From Candidatus Gastranaerophilales bacterium (lineage in GTDB: Bacteria; Cyanobacteriota; Vampirovibrionia; Gastranaerophilales; Gastranaerophilaceae), in contig CALUVH010000013.1 in assembly GCA_944324175.1 (NCBI GenBank), positions 1 through 50,859 on the forward strand: 50,859 nt of DNA, given 5' to 3'. Shown here piece by piece: positions 16,558 through 25,701 of the stretch (positions are counted from its first letter, which is position 1; every line of letters begins with the position of its first letter). Below the pieces are notes generated by a model. It saw only the letters and a list, made by a program, of their open reading frames with translations, was not told the DNA's origin and ran no database searches. The position numbers and the translations under genes are program-made.

Positions 16558-17617
16558 TGTAAATATAAATTCAAAAGAAAAAACTTATCCTATATACATT
16601 GATAATGAATCTATTGACTCTTTTTGCGAAAAAATAAAAATATCTATAAATAAAAAAAATTTTCTTGTGGTAATTTCTGAAAAAGTTTATCGTCTGTATG
16701 GAAAAGCCTTCAATTTTCCTTCAAAAAATTTGTTCGTTTTAAAAGATGGAGAACGAGAAAAAAACATTAAAAACTATAAAAAAATTCTTGATCGTGCATT
16801 TAAGTTAAATTTAACAAGGTCAGATATGATGATAGCTATTGGTGGAGGCGTTGTCGGAGATCTTGTGGGTTTTGTTGCATCAACTTACATGCGCGGTATT
16901 GATTTTATTCAAATACCTACAACTTTGCTTGCTTGTGTAGACAGTTCCGTTGGAGGTAAAACAGGTATTGACAATGCTTTTGGTAAAAATCTTGTTGGTA
17001 CTTTTTACCAACCTAAAGCTGTTTTTATAAACACAAATTTTCTAACAACTTTGGATGAAAGACAATTTAAAACAGGACTTGGAGAAGTTGTTAAATATGC
17101 TTTTATTGAAAAAAGCTGCAAATGTCAGGAATTTAATCTTACTAATTTTTTAAATGAACATTTTGACAAAATTTTTTCAAAAAATACAAAAATTTTGAAT
17201 GAATTAATAAAAATATGCATAAGCTTAAAAATTTCAGTTGTAGAAAAAGATGAAAAAGAAGGTAATCTTCGGAAAATATTAAACTTCGGTCATACATACG
17301 GACATGTAATAGAAAAGCTTACACATTATAAAAAATATACTCACGGTGAAGCAATTATAGAAGGAATGCGACTTGCGTTTCATATATCTGTTAAAAAAGG
17401 GTTTATTGATAAAAACTACGAATTTTATGCTGAAGATATTTTCAAAAAATACAAATTTAAACAAATACCTTCATTCAGTAGTGACAAAATCCTTGATACA
17501 ATGAAACTTGATAAAAAAGCTTCTAAAGAAAAAATCACATTTATTTTACCAACGGATTATTCAAAGGTCGAAATATTCGAATTTACGGAGCCGGAGTTGG
17601 CGGATTTGATTTCTTAA
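16544..17617 (+). CDS. aroB: 3-dehydroquinate synthase
   Basis: A 357-residue NAD- and metal-dependent enzyme for the second step of the shikimate pathway. NAD-binding GGGVVGDLVGFVAS, the active-site stretch PTTLLACVDSSVGGKTGID, KNLVGTFYQP and the metal ligands in FGHTYGHVIEK and HGEAI are present. GGAGG lies 7 nt before the ATG within the end of aroK. The last 35 bp overlap a convergent small gene on the other strand. Confidence 0.96.
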   Translation: MINLNVNINSKEKTYPIYIDNESIDSFCEKIKISINKKNFLVVISEKVYRLYGKAFNFPSKNLFVLKDGEREKNIKNYKKILDRAFKLNLTRSDMMIAIGGGVVGDLVGFVASTYMRGIDFIQIPTTLLACVDSSVGGKTGIDNAFGKNLVGTFYQPKAVFINTNFLTTLDERQFKTGLGEVVKYAFIEKSCKCQEFNLTNFLNEHFDKIFSKNTKILNELIKICISLKISVVEKDEKEGNLRKILNFGHTYGHVIEKLTHYKKYTHGEAIIEGMRLAFHISVKKGFIDKNYEFYAEDIFKKYKFKQIPSFSSDKILDTMKLDKKASKEKITFILPTDYSKVEIFEFTEPELADLIS

Positions 17618-17948
17618 ATAAATTTAATACAAAATTTTTGCACTTTTGCCATCCGGACGAAATGTATGGCAATATTTTCGATTGAAATTTATACCCTCCA
17701 TAAGCAATACCGCCTATTGCTAGTGCTGAAAACAAAACTTTTTTCCATAGTGGAGTTTTGATGACAGTCAAGCTATCATCTTCCTTTACCATTTCATCTT
17801 TTTGAGGTTGAGATTTTAAAGGCGGCACATCTGGATAAATAGGATTATTGAAAACCGGAACTTGTCCTGTAACTTGCATGCCTGTATCAAAACCTATAAC
17901 CCCTTCATTTACAAGATTATTTACTATCGAATTTACTGCATAAGTCAT
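17583..17948 (-). CDS. Small membrane protein of unknown function
   Basis: A 121-residue protein not matched to a known family. It has a Pro-rich middle (about residues 30-48), one membrane helix (about 70-90: KVLFSALAIGGIAYGGYKF) and a basic, Pro-ending tail. A strong AGGTAGGTAG motif precedes the ATG. Its 3' end overlaps aroB by 35 bp in convergent orientation. The N-terminus (MTYAVNSIVNNLVNEGVIGF) may form an amphipathic helix. Confidence 0.65.
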   Translation of the reverse strand: MTYAVNSIVNNLVNEGVIGFDTGMQVTGQVPVFNNPIYPDVPPLKSQPQKDEMVKEDDSLTVIKTPLWKKVLFSALAIGGIAYGGYKFQSKILPYISSGWQKCKNFVLNLFKKSNPPTPAP

Positions 17949-18023
17949 AAAACTACCTACCTAAATATATAAAGTAACTTTTTGTCACATAATTGCCTGA
18001 TAAATAAATTTTTGTTACATTTT

Positions 18024-19676
18024 ATGAATATGATAAAAGCTTTTTTGAAAGAAAATTTATATTTACTTATTTTATGGGCACTTTGTTTAATAGGTCTGCA
18101 TTTTTTTGTAGGACACTATTCAAATATCCTGCTGGATGTGGGACGTGAAGTGTATTACCCTCAAAGAATTCTTGAGGGTAAGGTGTTGTACAAAGATTTA
18201 TTTAACATATATGGGCCTTTTTCTTATCTTTTTAATGCCGGATTATTTAAAATTTTTGGAGTAAACCTAAAAACATTTTATATTGCAGGCTATATCTGTG
18301 CTTTTTTCATTGTTACTGCTGTTTTTTTAATTGCAAAAAATTTCTTATCAAAATTTTTGAGTTTTGCAATGGGAATATTTACTATAGCAACAGGGATTTG
18401 CACTGTTCATTTATTTAATTATACATTTCCATACAGCTGGGGAATGTTGTATGGAACTGTTTTTAGCCTTTATTCTCTTTTTTTTCTAATTAAATTTTGC
18501 AAGGAAGATAAAAAAGTATTATATCTTTATCTTTCTTCTTTTTTGGGTGGATGTGCTGTTTGTAATAAATATGACTTTATACTTTTCACCGTAATAATTC
18601 TTGCGATTACTTTAGGGACCAAAAACATTAAAACGATTATTATTTCTCTTTTTTCCTTTGTATTAATTCCTGTACTTTGTTTCAGTTTCTTATTTTTTCA
18701 AGGATTAACAATTGGTCATCTTCTTATTAATTCAAAAATTATAACTGATATGATAAATACAGATTCCTTAAAATATTTTTACCAACATTCTGGAGTCTAC
18801 TTTTCATTTCCAATCCTAATTTACTGGATAATAAATTTTATCAAGTCCGCGCTTTGTTTATTTACAATAGCATTTGGACTAAAGTATTACAAAAAGAACA
18901 ATGAACTTTGCTTTTTTATTGTTTTACTTGGCATTTTTCTAACATATTTTCTTGCTAATCCTGCTATTTTTTCTTTTTTAATAGGGATTACTGTTATACT
19001 CTTTGTAATTTGTTTTAAAACAATAAAAAGCACTAAAGCTACTATTGTACTTATTTTAAGTACAATAGCACTAAGCTTGAAATCTTTTTGGGGATTAACT
19101 CCGTTAAACTATGGTAACTATTATTGCGTGATGGTTTTAATCGCATTTTGTACTCTTTTTACACATGGGTTAAAAAAAGATTATCAAAATACTTTCAGTA
19201 TATTTCTACTCGTTATTTCACTTTGGTTTGGAATTTTAGGAGGAAAGCAACTTTCTTCACTTAACTATTGCATTGAAACAAAAAAAGGGGAAATTTTTAC
19301 ATCTGAGTATTTTGGAAAACCTATAAATGAAACCATTAAATATTTCAAAAACAATAAAGCAGAAAGTTTCGTTATTTTTCCAGAAGGATTAATTATAAAT
19401 TTTCTCTGTGAGAAAACATCTATTGGGGATGATTTTTACAATTCACTTTTACCTTTGTATGTAGAAACTTTTGGTGAAAAACAAATTATAGAACACTTTG
19501 AAAAAAACAAACCTTACTTTATTGTATTTAATAATCTTAATATGCAAGATTACAATAAAGGCTTCATATGCAAGGATTATGCACTAGATTTTTGTGGTTA
19601 TATTTATAAAAATTATTTACCGGATAAATCTATCGGGGATGATTTTGGCTTTTACATCTTTAAAAAAGCGCCTTAA
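18024..19676 (+). CDS. GT-C type membrane glycosyltransferase
   Basis: A 550-residue polytopic membrane protein with about 11-12 hydrophobic helices. The first periplasmic loop has the DVGREVYYPQRILEGKVLYK signature followed by NIYGPFSYLFN, typical of GT39/ArnT-like polyprenyl-phosphate-dependent glycosyltransferases; the acidic Asp of that loop is the likely catalytic residue. The soluble C-terminal part is short. The substrate cannot be read from sequence. The start at 18024 is chosen because the in-frame TTG at 17982 has no support; no Shine-Dalgarno sequence is clear at either. metG follows 48 bp later. Confidence 0.75.
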   Translation: MNMIKAFLKENLYLLILWALCLIGLHFFVGHYSNILLDVGREVYYPQRILEGKVLYKDLFNIYGPFSYLFNAGLFKIFGVNLKTFYIAGYICAFFIVTAVFLIAKNFLSKFLSFAMGIFTIATGICTVHLFNYTFPYSWGMLYGTVFSLYSLFFLIKFCKEDKKVLYLYLSSFLGGCAVCNKYDFILFTVIILAITLGTKNIKTIIISLFSFVLIPVLCFSFLFFQGLTIGHLLINSKIITDMINTDSLKYFYQHSGVYFSFPILIYWIINFIKSALCLFTIAFGLKYYKKNNELCFFIVLLGIFLTYFLANPAIFSFLIGITVILFVICFKTIKSTKATIVLILSTIALSLKSFWGLTPLNYGNYYCVMVLIAFCTLFTHGLKKDYQNTFSIFLLVISLWFGILGGKQLSSLNYCIETKKGEIFTSEYFGKPINETIKYFKNNKAESFVIFPEGLIINFLCEKTSIGDDFYNSLLPLYVETFGEKQIIEHFEKNKPYFIVFNNLNMQDYNKGFICKDYALDFCGYIYKNYLPDKSIGDDFGFYIFKKAP

Positions 19677-19724
19677 ATCTTTTTTATGATACAATTATGC
19701 TTGGAAAATAAGGATTGATATAGA

Positions 19725-21311
19725 ATGGATAAGTTTTATTTAACAACAGCGATAGACTATGTAAATGGAGCCCCTCACATTGGTCACGCATATGAAAAAA
19801 TTATTACTGATGTAATTGCCAGACACTTTAAGCAAAGATGTGATGATGTATATTTTTTGACAGGAACTGATGAGCATGGAATAAAAATTCAAAAAACTGC
19901 TGCTTCTGCAGGTATTACACCTAAGGAATTATGTGATGAAAACGCTCAAAAGTTTAAAGATGCTTGGAAGGCTTTAGATATAGATTACACTCGATTTATA
20001 AGAACAACCGATGAAGATCATGTAAAAATTGTTCAAAGAATTTTTCAAAAATTGGTTAAAAATGGTGATATATACAAAAATTCGTACGAAGGCTTGTACT
20101 GCAGTGGCTGTGAATGCTTTTTAAATCCGAAAGATTTAACAGAAGATGGACTGTGTCCTGATCACTTGAAAAAACCCGAAATCGTAAAAGAAGAAAACTA
20201 TTTCTTTAAACTCACAAAATATAAAGACGCAATAATCAAGCATATCAAAGAAAATCCTGACTTCATTATTCCGCAGTTTCGCGCAAATGAAGTACTTAAT
20301 CAGCTTGAAGATATTCAAGATATATCAGTATCAAGGGCAAAAAGTAATGTCCAATGGGGAATTGATGTATTAGACGATGATGAGCAGTCAATATATGTCT
20401 GGATTGATGCACTATCAAATTACATCACTGCATTAGGATACGATGTTGACACGCCTTCGGATAAATTTAAAAAATATTGGCCGGCAGATGTTCAGGTAAT
20501 TGGTAAAGATATTTTAAAATTCCATAGTATATATTGGCTTGCTATTTTAATGGCTTTGGATCTTCCATTACCAAAACATATTTTAGCCCACGGTTGGATT
20601 ACAATAGATCAGGCTAAAATGTCAAAATCTATAGGAAATGTAATTTCTCCAACATCTGTTCTAGAAAGTTTTGAGTTAGAATATCCTGATGCCTTTAGAT
20701 ATTACATGGCAACTGCTGCACCTTGCGGTAAAGATGGTAACTACTCTGATGAAGATTTTAAAGAAAAAGTTAACGCTCATCTTGCAAACAGTATGGGAAA
20801 TCTTTTAAATCGTACTCTTTCAATGTTGGTTAAATACTTTGACGGTGAGATAAAAGAAGAATTTTTTGCTGTTAAAAATAATGAGTTAGTTGGAGGTTCA
20901 ATTAGTCTTTTAAAAACAGCTTTAAATAAAGTGGATCTCGTAAAAAATAATTTTGACAACTTTGCAATTGCAGAGGCCGGACTTGAAATTGTCAATCTTG
21001 TTGATATTACCAACAAATATGTTACCGATAATGCTCCATGGACACTAGCTAAAGAAGGTAAAATGATTGAATGCGGGCAGGTTCTAACCACTGTACTTGA
21101 AATTATGTGCATAATTTCTGCTTTGATCTATCCTTTCTGTCCTAATATTGCTGAAAGTATGGCTAAGCAATTATCATTTGATTTAAGCAAAAAATTAGAC
21201 GATTTGACGTATGAAAACATTAAAACAGGTGTTTTGATATCAAAAGAAAATATTAAGCCTGTATTTTTGCGAGTAGACAGCGAATTAGCTGATAAAAGTA
21301 AATCAAAATAG
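19725..21311 (+). CDS. metG: Methionyl-tRNA synthetase
   Basis: A 528-residue class I aminoacyl-tRNA synthetase. The HIGH-type motif is PHIGHAYEKI, the zinc/knuckle insertion has CSGCECF and CPDH, and the KMSKS motif is in AKMSKSIGN. The anticodon-binding helical domain follows. The C-terminal tRNA-binding EMAP-like domain seen in longer MetRS is absent; the length matches the short bacterial form. A strong terminator follows. Confidence 0.97.
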   Translation: MDKFYLTTAIDYVNGAPHIGHAYEKIITDVIARHFKQRCDDVYFLTGTDEHGIKIQKTAASAGITPKELCDENAQKFKDAWKALDIDYTRFIRTTDEDHVKIVQRIFQKLVKNGDIYKNSYEGLYCSGCECFLNPKDLTEDGLCPDHLKKPEIVKEENYFFKLTKYKDAIIKHIKENPDFIIPQFRANEVLNQLEDIQDISVSRAKSNVQWGIDVLDDDEQSIYVWIDALSNYITALGYDVDTPSDKFKKYWPADVQVIGKDILKFHSIYWLAILMALDLPLPKHILAHGWITIDQAKMSKSIGNVISPTSVLESFELEYPDAFRYYMATAAPCGKDGNYSDEDFKEKVNAHLANSMGNLLNRTLSMLVKYFDGEIKEEFFAVKNNELVGGSISLLKTALNKVDLVKNNFDNFAIAEAGLEIVNLVDITNKYVTDNAPWTLAKEGKMIECGQVLTTVLEIMCIISALIYPFCPNIAESMAKQLSFDLSKKLDDLTYENIKTGVLISKENIKPVFLRVDSELADKSKSK

Positions 21312-21330
21312 AAAATAAAAAACTTTTTTA

Positions 21331-21366
21331 AGAGAAGGTAAATTTATCATACCTTCTCTTTTTGTT
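21331..21366 (+). terminator. Rho-independent terminator after metG
   Basis: A 10-bp perfect stem, AGAGAAGGTA/TACCTTCTCT, with a 9-nt loop is followed by TTTTTG. Confidence 0.92.
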
Positions 21367-21455
21367 TTTTACAGTCTATAAAACTTGTAAACTACAATGA
21401 AATTAAATAATAAATAATCCGTATACAAATTTAAAAATTGCTTTTACTCTAACAA

Positions 21456-21491
21456 AAACACCGCTTTTAATATATTTTAAAAACGGTGTTT
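21456..21491 (-). terminator. Terminator of the 116-residue minus-strand gene
   Basis: The stem AAACACCG/CGGTGTTT continues inward with TTTTAA/TTAAAA. On the minus strand it is followed by TTTTTGTT. It lies just beyond the stop of the gene at 21505-21855. Confidence 0.8.
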
Positions 21492-21504
21492 ACAATCTCT
21501 TTTT

Positions 21505-21855
21505 TTAACCTGCCAATGCATCACATATATATTCTGACATTTGATCAAACATATCATGTAGCGGTTTTGAGATGTCTAGTGCTATTTCTTTATTAATATC
21601 TGCTAATTTATCTTCAATAGATAATACTTTTGCTTTTTTAGGTTCAACAACAGTAAATTTATTTTGCTCAATTTGTTTTAGTAGATTTATCGAAAATTCT
21701 TGCATTGAATCAATTTCTCGTAAATTTTTATTGGCCGACGTCATAAGTACATCACCTAGTTCTTCACCATACTTGTACTCTTTTAGAACCTCCTCACAAA
21801 TTAAATTTGCCATCAAATTTGCGTCGAGATCCGTCTTTACTGCTTTTGAACCCAT
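21505..21855 (-). CDS. Small acidic protein of unknown function
   Basis: A 116-residue soluble, predicted helical protein with no family that I recognise. It lacks a signal or membrane segment. The start at 21855 (MGSKAVKTDLDANLMANLI) has GGAGG about 7-8 nt upstream; an in-frame ATG five codons earlier would leave that motif downstream. It lies between metG and the candidate origin, with its own terminator. Confidence 0.7.
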   Translation of the reverse strand: MGSKAVKTDLDANLMANLICEEVLKEYKYGEELGDVLMTSANKNLREIDSMQEFSINLLKQIEQNKFTVVEPKKAKVLSIEDKLADINKEIALDISKPLHDMFDQMSEYICDALAG

Positions 21856-22116
21856 TATCATTACCTCCAAAATCTATTGTATCGGTAACATATTTATCGG
21901 AGAGCATGGTGACAAACTTTAACAAAACAGATCTTTTTGTTAACAATAATTTACAATAAACTTAACTTTTCCAGAAAAAGAAAGTCTCGCCATTTGACAA
22001 GACTTATAAATATACATTTACCCCACACTTTTTATAACATAAAACTGCTTTTTTGTCAACCATTAAAATATATTAATTTTTTGACTTTCTTTTATAAAAA
22101 ATTTTTAGACCTCCTT

Positions 22117-22362
22117 TGTAGAAAACCCCATGTTTTTTTGTAGAAAAAACATGAGTTTTCTACATTAACTACTTTTATTTTATTTTTTCACCTGTTTTCT
22201 ACTTTTTATTTACAACTTTTCTACTTTTTTTTCTACAATGAAACCACTGTCATTTCAAAGCTTTCAATAACTTTTCTACAAATATTGACCGCTTACTACT
22301 ACTATTAATTATATAAATAATTAATATATATAATATTTAATAATTAAAAAAACGGTAGAAAA
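22117..22362. other. Candidate replication origin (oriC) with DnaA-box-like repeats
   Basis: The gap 21871-22461 contains no credible gene. It has eight copies of TTTTCTAC-N: minus strand at 22117-22125, 22139-22147 and 22354-22362; plus strand at 22156-22164, 22195-22203, 22217-22225, 22229-22237 and 22272-22280. Five end in A, giving TTTTCTACA, one base from the cyanobacterial-type DnaA box TTTTCCACA. An almost pure A/T stretch (22301-22350) could be the unwinding element. dnaN begins 100 bp further on; cyanobacterial origins are often next to dnaN. No dnaA gene is in the window. The role is inferred. Confidence 0.65.
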
Positions 22363-22398
22363 TCTAATACCAATAAAGGTTACAATTTGTTTAGTTTA

Positions 22399-22428
22399 TT
22401 GGTTATCATTTGTTTTTTATAATATAAT
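22399..22428 (+). promoter_or_regulatory. Probable dnaN promoter
   Basis: TTGGTT (22399-22404), an 18-nt spacer and TATAAT (22423-22428). An overlapping TATAAT lies at 22418-22423. The transcript would have a leader of about 27 nt containing AAAGGAG. Confidence 0.5.
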
Positions 22429-22461
22429 TTTGCTAAAGAATGAGTGTAAAAGGAGTATGTA

Positions 22462-23583
22462 ATGAAATTTATAGTAAAAAAAGAAGATTTATATAATGGT
22501 ATAAAAATCGTTGAACGGGCAACAAGTGTGAAAGCTTTGCAACCAGTGCTTTTAAATATATTTATAGAAACAATAGATAATGCAACTATAAAACTTGTAG
22601 CTACCGATCTTGATTTGACTGTAATTGCCTATGTTAACGCACAAGTGGAAGAAGAAGGTAAAATTACATTACCTTCAAAAACTCTCAATGAGATAGTTTC
22701 CAAACTTGGAGATAAGTTAATCTCATTTGAAATGAAAAATGATGAAACAACCGTAAATATAACATGTCAAAATTCCAAATTTGATATAATTGGTATTTCG
22801 GCAAATGAATTTCCTCCTGAATTTGCGAATGTAGAAGTAAATGAAGAAGATGGTTTTGAAATAGCTATAAAACCCTTTGTAAAAGCTGTTCGTCAAGCAG
22901 GTTTTGCCGCAGCTAGTTATGAAACAAGTAATCTTTTATCAGGTATTGTATGTGATATAAATGGAAATACATTAGAAATAGCTTCTACTGATGGAAACAG
23001 ATTGGCAAGAGTTAGAGAAAAAATTGATAATAAGGAAAATAGAAACAGCCAATTAATAATACCTTCTAAGACATTGAATGAATTTATAAAAATGAGTGCG
23101 TTCATAGAGGAAGATACAATTAAGATATATACAGAAAAAACAAAGTTGATAATAAAGTCAGCTACAACAACAACAGTTTCAAGACTTTTAGAAGGTCAGT
23201 TTCCTAAATATAATCAATTAATACCTTCTGAGAGTCCAAAAACAGCAATAATAAATGTAGCTCAAATGATTTCAGCGCTGGATCGTGTATCAATTATGGT
23301 TAATGATAAGACAAGTATAGTAAAATTAGATTTTAGCGAAAATAATTTGAAATTGACAGCTGATACTCCAGATTCAGGTAAATCTGAAGAAAGTCTTGAC
23401 ATAGACTACACAGCGGAAGATCTTGCTATCGCATTTAATTATAAGTATGTATTAGAGGCGTTAAAAAATATAGAGGCAGATGAAGTTAAATTTGGATTGA
23501 ATACAAGTCTTTCTGCTACTGTATTAAAACCAAACAGTGAAGAAGATTTTGTTTGTTTAATTATGCCGGTACAAATAAGATAA
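22462..23583 (+). CDS. dnaN: DNA polymerase III beta subunit (sliding clamp)
   Basis: A 373-residue clamp protein that forms a dimeric ring and tethers replicative polymerase to DNA. The three-fold repeated clamp domains are recognisable, with conserved LVATDLDLTV, SGIVCDINGNTLEIASTDGNRLA and the C-terminal CLIMPVQIR that forms part of the peptide-binding pocket. AAAGGAG precedes the ATG. It heads a likely operon with the next three genes (18-bp gap, then overlaps) and lies beside the candidate origin. Confidence 0.97.
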   Translation: MKFIVKKEDLYNGIKIVERATSVKALQPVLLNIFIETIDNATIKLVATDLDLTVIAYVNAQVEEEGKITLPSKTLNEIVSKLGDKLISFEMKNDETTVNITCQNSKFDIIGISANEFPPEFANVEVNEEDGFEIAIKPFVKAVRQAGFAAASYETSNLLSGIVCDINGNTLEIASTDGNRLARVREKIDNKENRNSQLIIPSKTLNEFIKMSAFIEEDTIKIYTEKTKLIIKSATTTTVSRLLEGQFPKYNQLIPSESPKTAIINVAQMISALDRVSIMVNDKTSIVKLDFSENNLKLTADTPDSGKSEESLDIDYTAEDLAIAFNYKYVLEALKNIEADEVKFGLNTSLSATVLKPNSEEDFVCLIMPVQIR

Positions 23584-23601
23584 ACTTGATAGGACAGAGT
23601 A

Positions 23602-23997
23602 ATGAAAGATAAAGCTGTAGGTTATTATAAAAACGGATACTCGTGTTCTGAAAGCATTGTAAATGCAGCAATAGACTGTGGTTTATGTGATAGTGCGCTA
23701 AGAGCTTGTGCTACTCCATTTTGTGCTGGTATGTCATCTGGTTGTTTGTGTGGTACAATAGCAGGTGCACAAATGGTTTTAGGGTATAATTTTGGAAAAG
23801 GGAATAGTAAAAATAATCCAGAATGTGCAAGAGAAAAAGCCAGGGAATTTGTAGAAGAATTCAAGAAACGTCATAATGTGACCTGTTGCAGAGTGTTGAC
23901 TAAAGGTTTGGAAGGTGCATCAAGAAAAGAGCATTGTATAAAGTTAGTTGCGGACAGTGCTGAAATTTTGGAAAATTTACTGAAGGTGAAAGTATGA
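23602..23997 (+). CDS. C_GCAxxG_C_C family redox-type protein
   Basis: A 131-residue cysteine-rich protein. The family pattern is visible: NGYSCSESIVNAA, then FCAGMSSGCLCGTIAGAQMVLG, then CCRVLTKG and a last HC. Members are thought to be redox-active or metal-binding; the substrate is unknown. It is 18 bp downstream of dnaN and overlaps crcB by 4 bp, so it is co-transcribed with both. Confidence 0.85.
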   Translation: MKDKAVGYYKNGYSCSESIVNAAIDCGLCDSALRACATPFCAGMSSGCLCGTIAGAQMVLGYNFGKGNSKNNPECAREKAREFVEEFKKRHNVTCCRVLTKGLEGASRKEHCIKLVADSAEILENLLKVKV

Positions 23998-24344
23998 TAA
24001 ATCTTATAGCCGTTTTTATAGGAGGGGGCATTGGTTCTATTTTACGATATATTGCAGGAATTTGCCTTCCTTTCCCAACATTGATTGTTAATGTTCTTGG
24101 CAGTATTTTATTGGGATTTTTGTTTGCATTTTTAATGCAAAAGCCAGAAATTAGTCAAAGTTTAAAACTTGCTTTAACTGTAGGTTTTTGTGGAGGATTA
24201 ACTACATTTAGTACTTTTTCTTTCCAAATATTTGAGATGATAGAGCTTGGTCATTGGATAAATGGTCTATTATATGCTATAGTAAGTTTATTTTTGGGTG
24301 TGGTATCAGTTTTTGTAGGAGTGTATTTTGCAAAATTTGTATAA
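23994..24344 (+). CDS. crcB: Fluoride ion channel CrcB/FluC
   Basis: A 116-residue four-helix membrane protein that exports fluoride. Signature elements GGGIGSILRY, NVLGSILLGF and GFCGGLTTFSTFSFQ (the Phe box and Na+-site region) are all present. It is an ordinary single-gene homodimer type. No fluoride riboswitch is visible upstream; it appears to be expressed from the dnaN operon. It overlaps both neighbours. Confidence 0.95.
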   Translation: MINLIAVFIGGGIGSILRYIAGICLPFPTLIVNVLGSILLGFLFAFLMQKPEISQSLKLALTVGFCGGLTTFSTFSFQIFEMIELGHWINGLLYAIVSLFLGVVSVFVGVYFAKFV

Positions 24345-25176
24345 TTTTGAAAGGTTAAATTTTGTAACTGCAGGAATGCCGTTACAGACTGGAAAAAGCG
24401 GTTATAAAAAAGCTTTTGATATTATAAAAGATTTGGGTCTTGATGGAATGGAACTTGAGTTTGTACATGGCGTCAGGATGAATGAAGATATTAAATCTTT
24501 GGTAAAAGAAAAATCAAAAGAAAAAAATCTTTATTTGACAGCACACGGTCCTTTTTACATAAATTTGAACTCAAAAGAAGAAGATAAAAAAAAGGCAAGT
24601 GTAAAAAGGATTATAGAAACTGCAGTTGTTGCTTTTGAGACGGGTGCTTACAGTATAACATACCATGCAGCTTTTTATCAGGGAGATAGTCCTGCTGACG
24701 TTTTTAAAACTGTTGTTAAACAAACAAGAAAAATAATTAGGCATCTGGAAAAAAAAGAGATAAATGTGTGGATTAGGCCGGAAACTACTGGAAAATTAAC
24801 ACAGTGGGGAGATCTGGATGAAGTTATAGCTTTGTCAAAAGAATTTGAACAAGTTTTGCCTTGCATAGATTTTTCTCACTTACATGCAAGATATAATGGA
24901 ATATACAACACTTATGATGAATTTTGTTATATATTAGAAAAAGTAGGAAAAGAATTAGGAGATTTTGCTCTAAAAAATTTCCATGGACATCTTGCAGGTA
25001 TTGATTACGGTCCAAAGGGAGAAAAAAAGCATTTGATTATTGAAAATTCAGATATGAATTATAAAGATTTACTAAAAGCAATGAAAGAATTTGATGTACG
25101 GGGGATTTTGGTGTGCGAAAGTCCCAATATAGAAGAAGATTGTAAATTGTTTAAAGATTATTACATGTCATTATAA
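24328..25176 (+). CDS. Endonuclease IV-like TIM-barrel protein
   Basis: A 282-residue protein with the AP endonuclease 2 / xylose isomerase-like TIM barrel. Metal-site counterparts of endonuclease IV can be traced: TAHGPFYINL, TYHAAFYQG, RPETTGK, CIDFSHLHAR, FHGHLAGI, KKHL and VCESP. It may cut at abasic DNA sites, or be a sugar-phosphate isomerase of the same fold. Several residues differ from classical Nfo, so the activity is not certain. It begins with TTG at 24328, with GGAG 7-8 nt upstream, inside the 3' end of crcB. Confidence 0.75.
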   Translation: MQNLYNFERLNFVTAGMPLQTGKSGYKKAFDIIKDLGLDGMELEFVHGVRMNEDIKSLVKEKSKEKNLYLTAHGPFYINLNSKEEDKKKASVKRIIETAVVAFETGAYSITYHAAFYQGDSPADVFKTVVKQTRKIIRHLEKKEINVWIRPETTGKLTQWGDLDEVIALSKEFEQVLPCIDFSHLHARYNGIYNTYDEFCYILEKVGKELGDFALKNFHGHLAGIDYGPKGEKKHLIIENSDMNYKDLLKAMKEFDVRGILVCESPNIEEDCKLFKDYYMSL

Positions 25177-25262
25177 TCAATTATATGTAGTATATTTTTA
25201 AAGATTTGTTAACAAAATGCCGTAAAATATAAAACAATTTATGTAATTGTGAGGCATCCTAT

Positions 25263-25628
25263 ATGTTTAATTCTGTAAATAATCCTTTTAATAGACCAAT
25301 AGAGTCTTCTACTTCTTCAGATAAAAATAAACAACAAAATCAACAAAACCAAAAGGAAAAAGAAAAAAAATACTTAGAACAAGAGGAACAAGATGAGGTA
25401 AGACTAGGAGGTTTGCCAATATTGGAAGAAGATGAGATTGCTTCTATGGTCAGAGGATACATTGCAAATTTAAAACAAGAATATGAAGAAAATGAAAAAA
25501 TCATAAAAAAATTAGATAAATATTTGGAAAAATTTGATATTAAAAAATTTATGAAAAAAAATCCAAATCTTACAAGTTCTGATTTCTATATGGTTATGTA
25601 TAACGAAACAGAAGGACTTGTAAAATAA
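25263..25628 (+). CDS. Small charged protein, paralogue of the next gene
   Basis: A 121-residue protein with a Gln/Lys/Glu-rich disordered N-terminal half and a compact C-terminal helical module (about residues 60-120). This module, with GYIANLKQEY and LEKFDIKKFMKKNPNLTSSD, aligns with NYVANIIANP and MATFDAARFIKMYGPFTSTA in the neighbour at 25702. It has no signal peptide and no known family. It may be a lineage-specific adaptor. Confidence 0.65.
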   Translation: MFNSVNNPFNRPIESSTSSDKNKQQNQQNQKEKEKKYLEQEEQDEVRLGGLPILEEDEIASMVRGYIANLKQEYEENEKIIKKLDKYLEKFDIKKFMKKNPNLTSSDFYMVMYNETEGLVK

Positions 25629-25701
25629 CTTAATATTAATTAAAGTTTTTTGAAAAAATTCCGTCCCACCATGTGAATACTTAAAATGAAAGGATGGACA
25701 A

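Noticed and set aside
21937-22143. 68-codon open frame on the plus strand before dnaN
   Set aside because: It has no ribosome binding site or promoter spacing like its neighbours, overlaps the DnaA-box-like cluster and has a composition expected of random AT-rich DNA.
23584-23993. Fluoride riboswitch before crcB
   Set aside because: The region upstream of crcB is coding sequence of the previous gene and shows none of the conserved riboswitch pairing that I could recognise.
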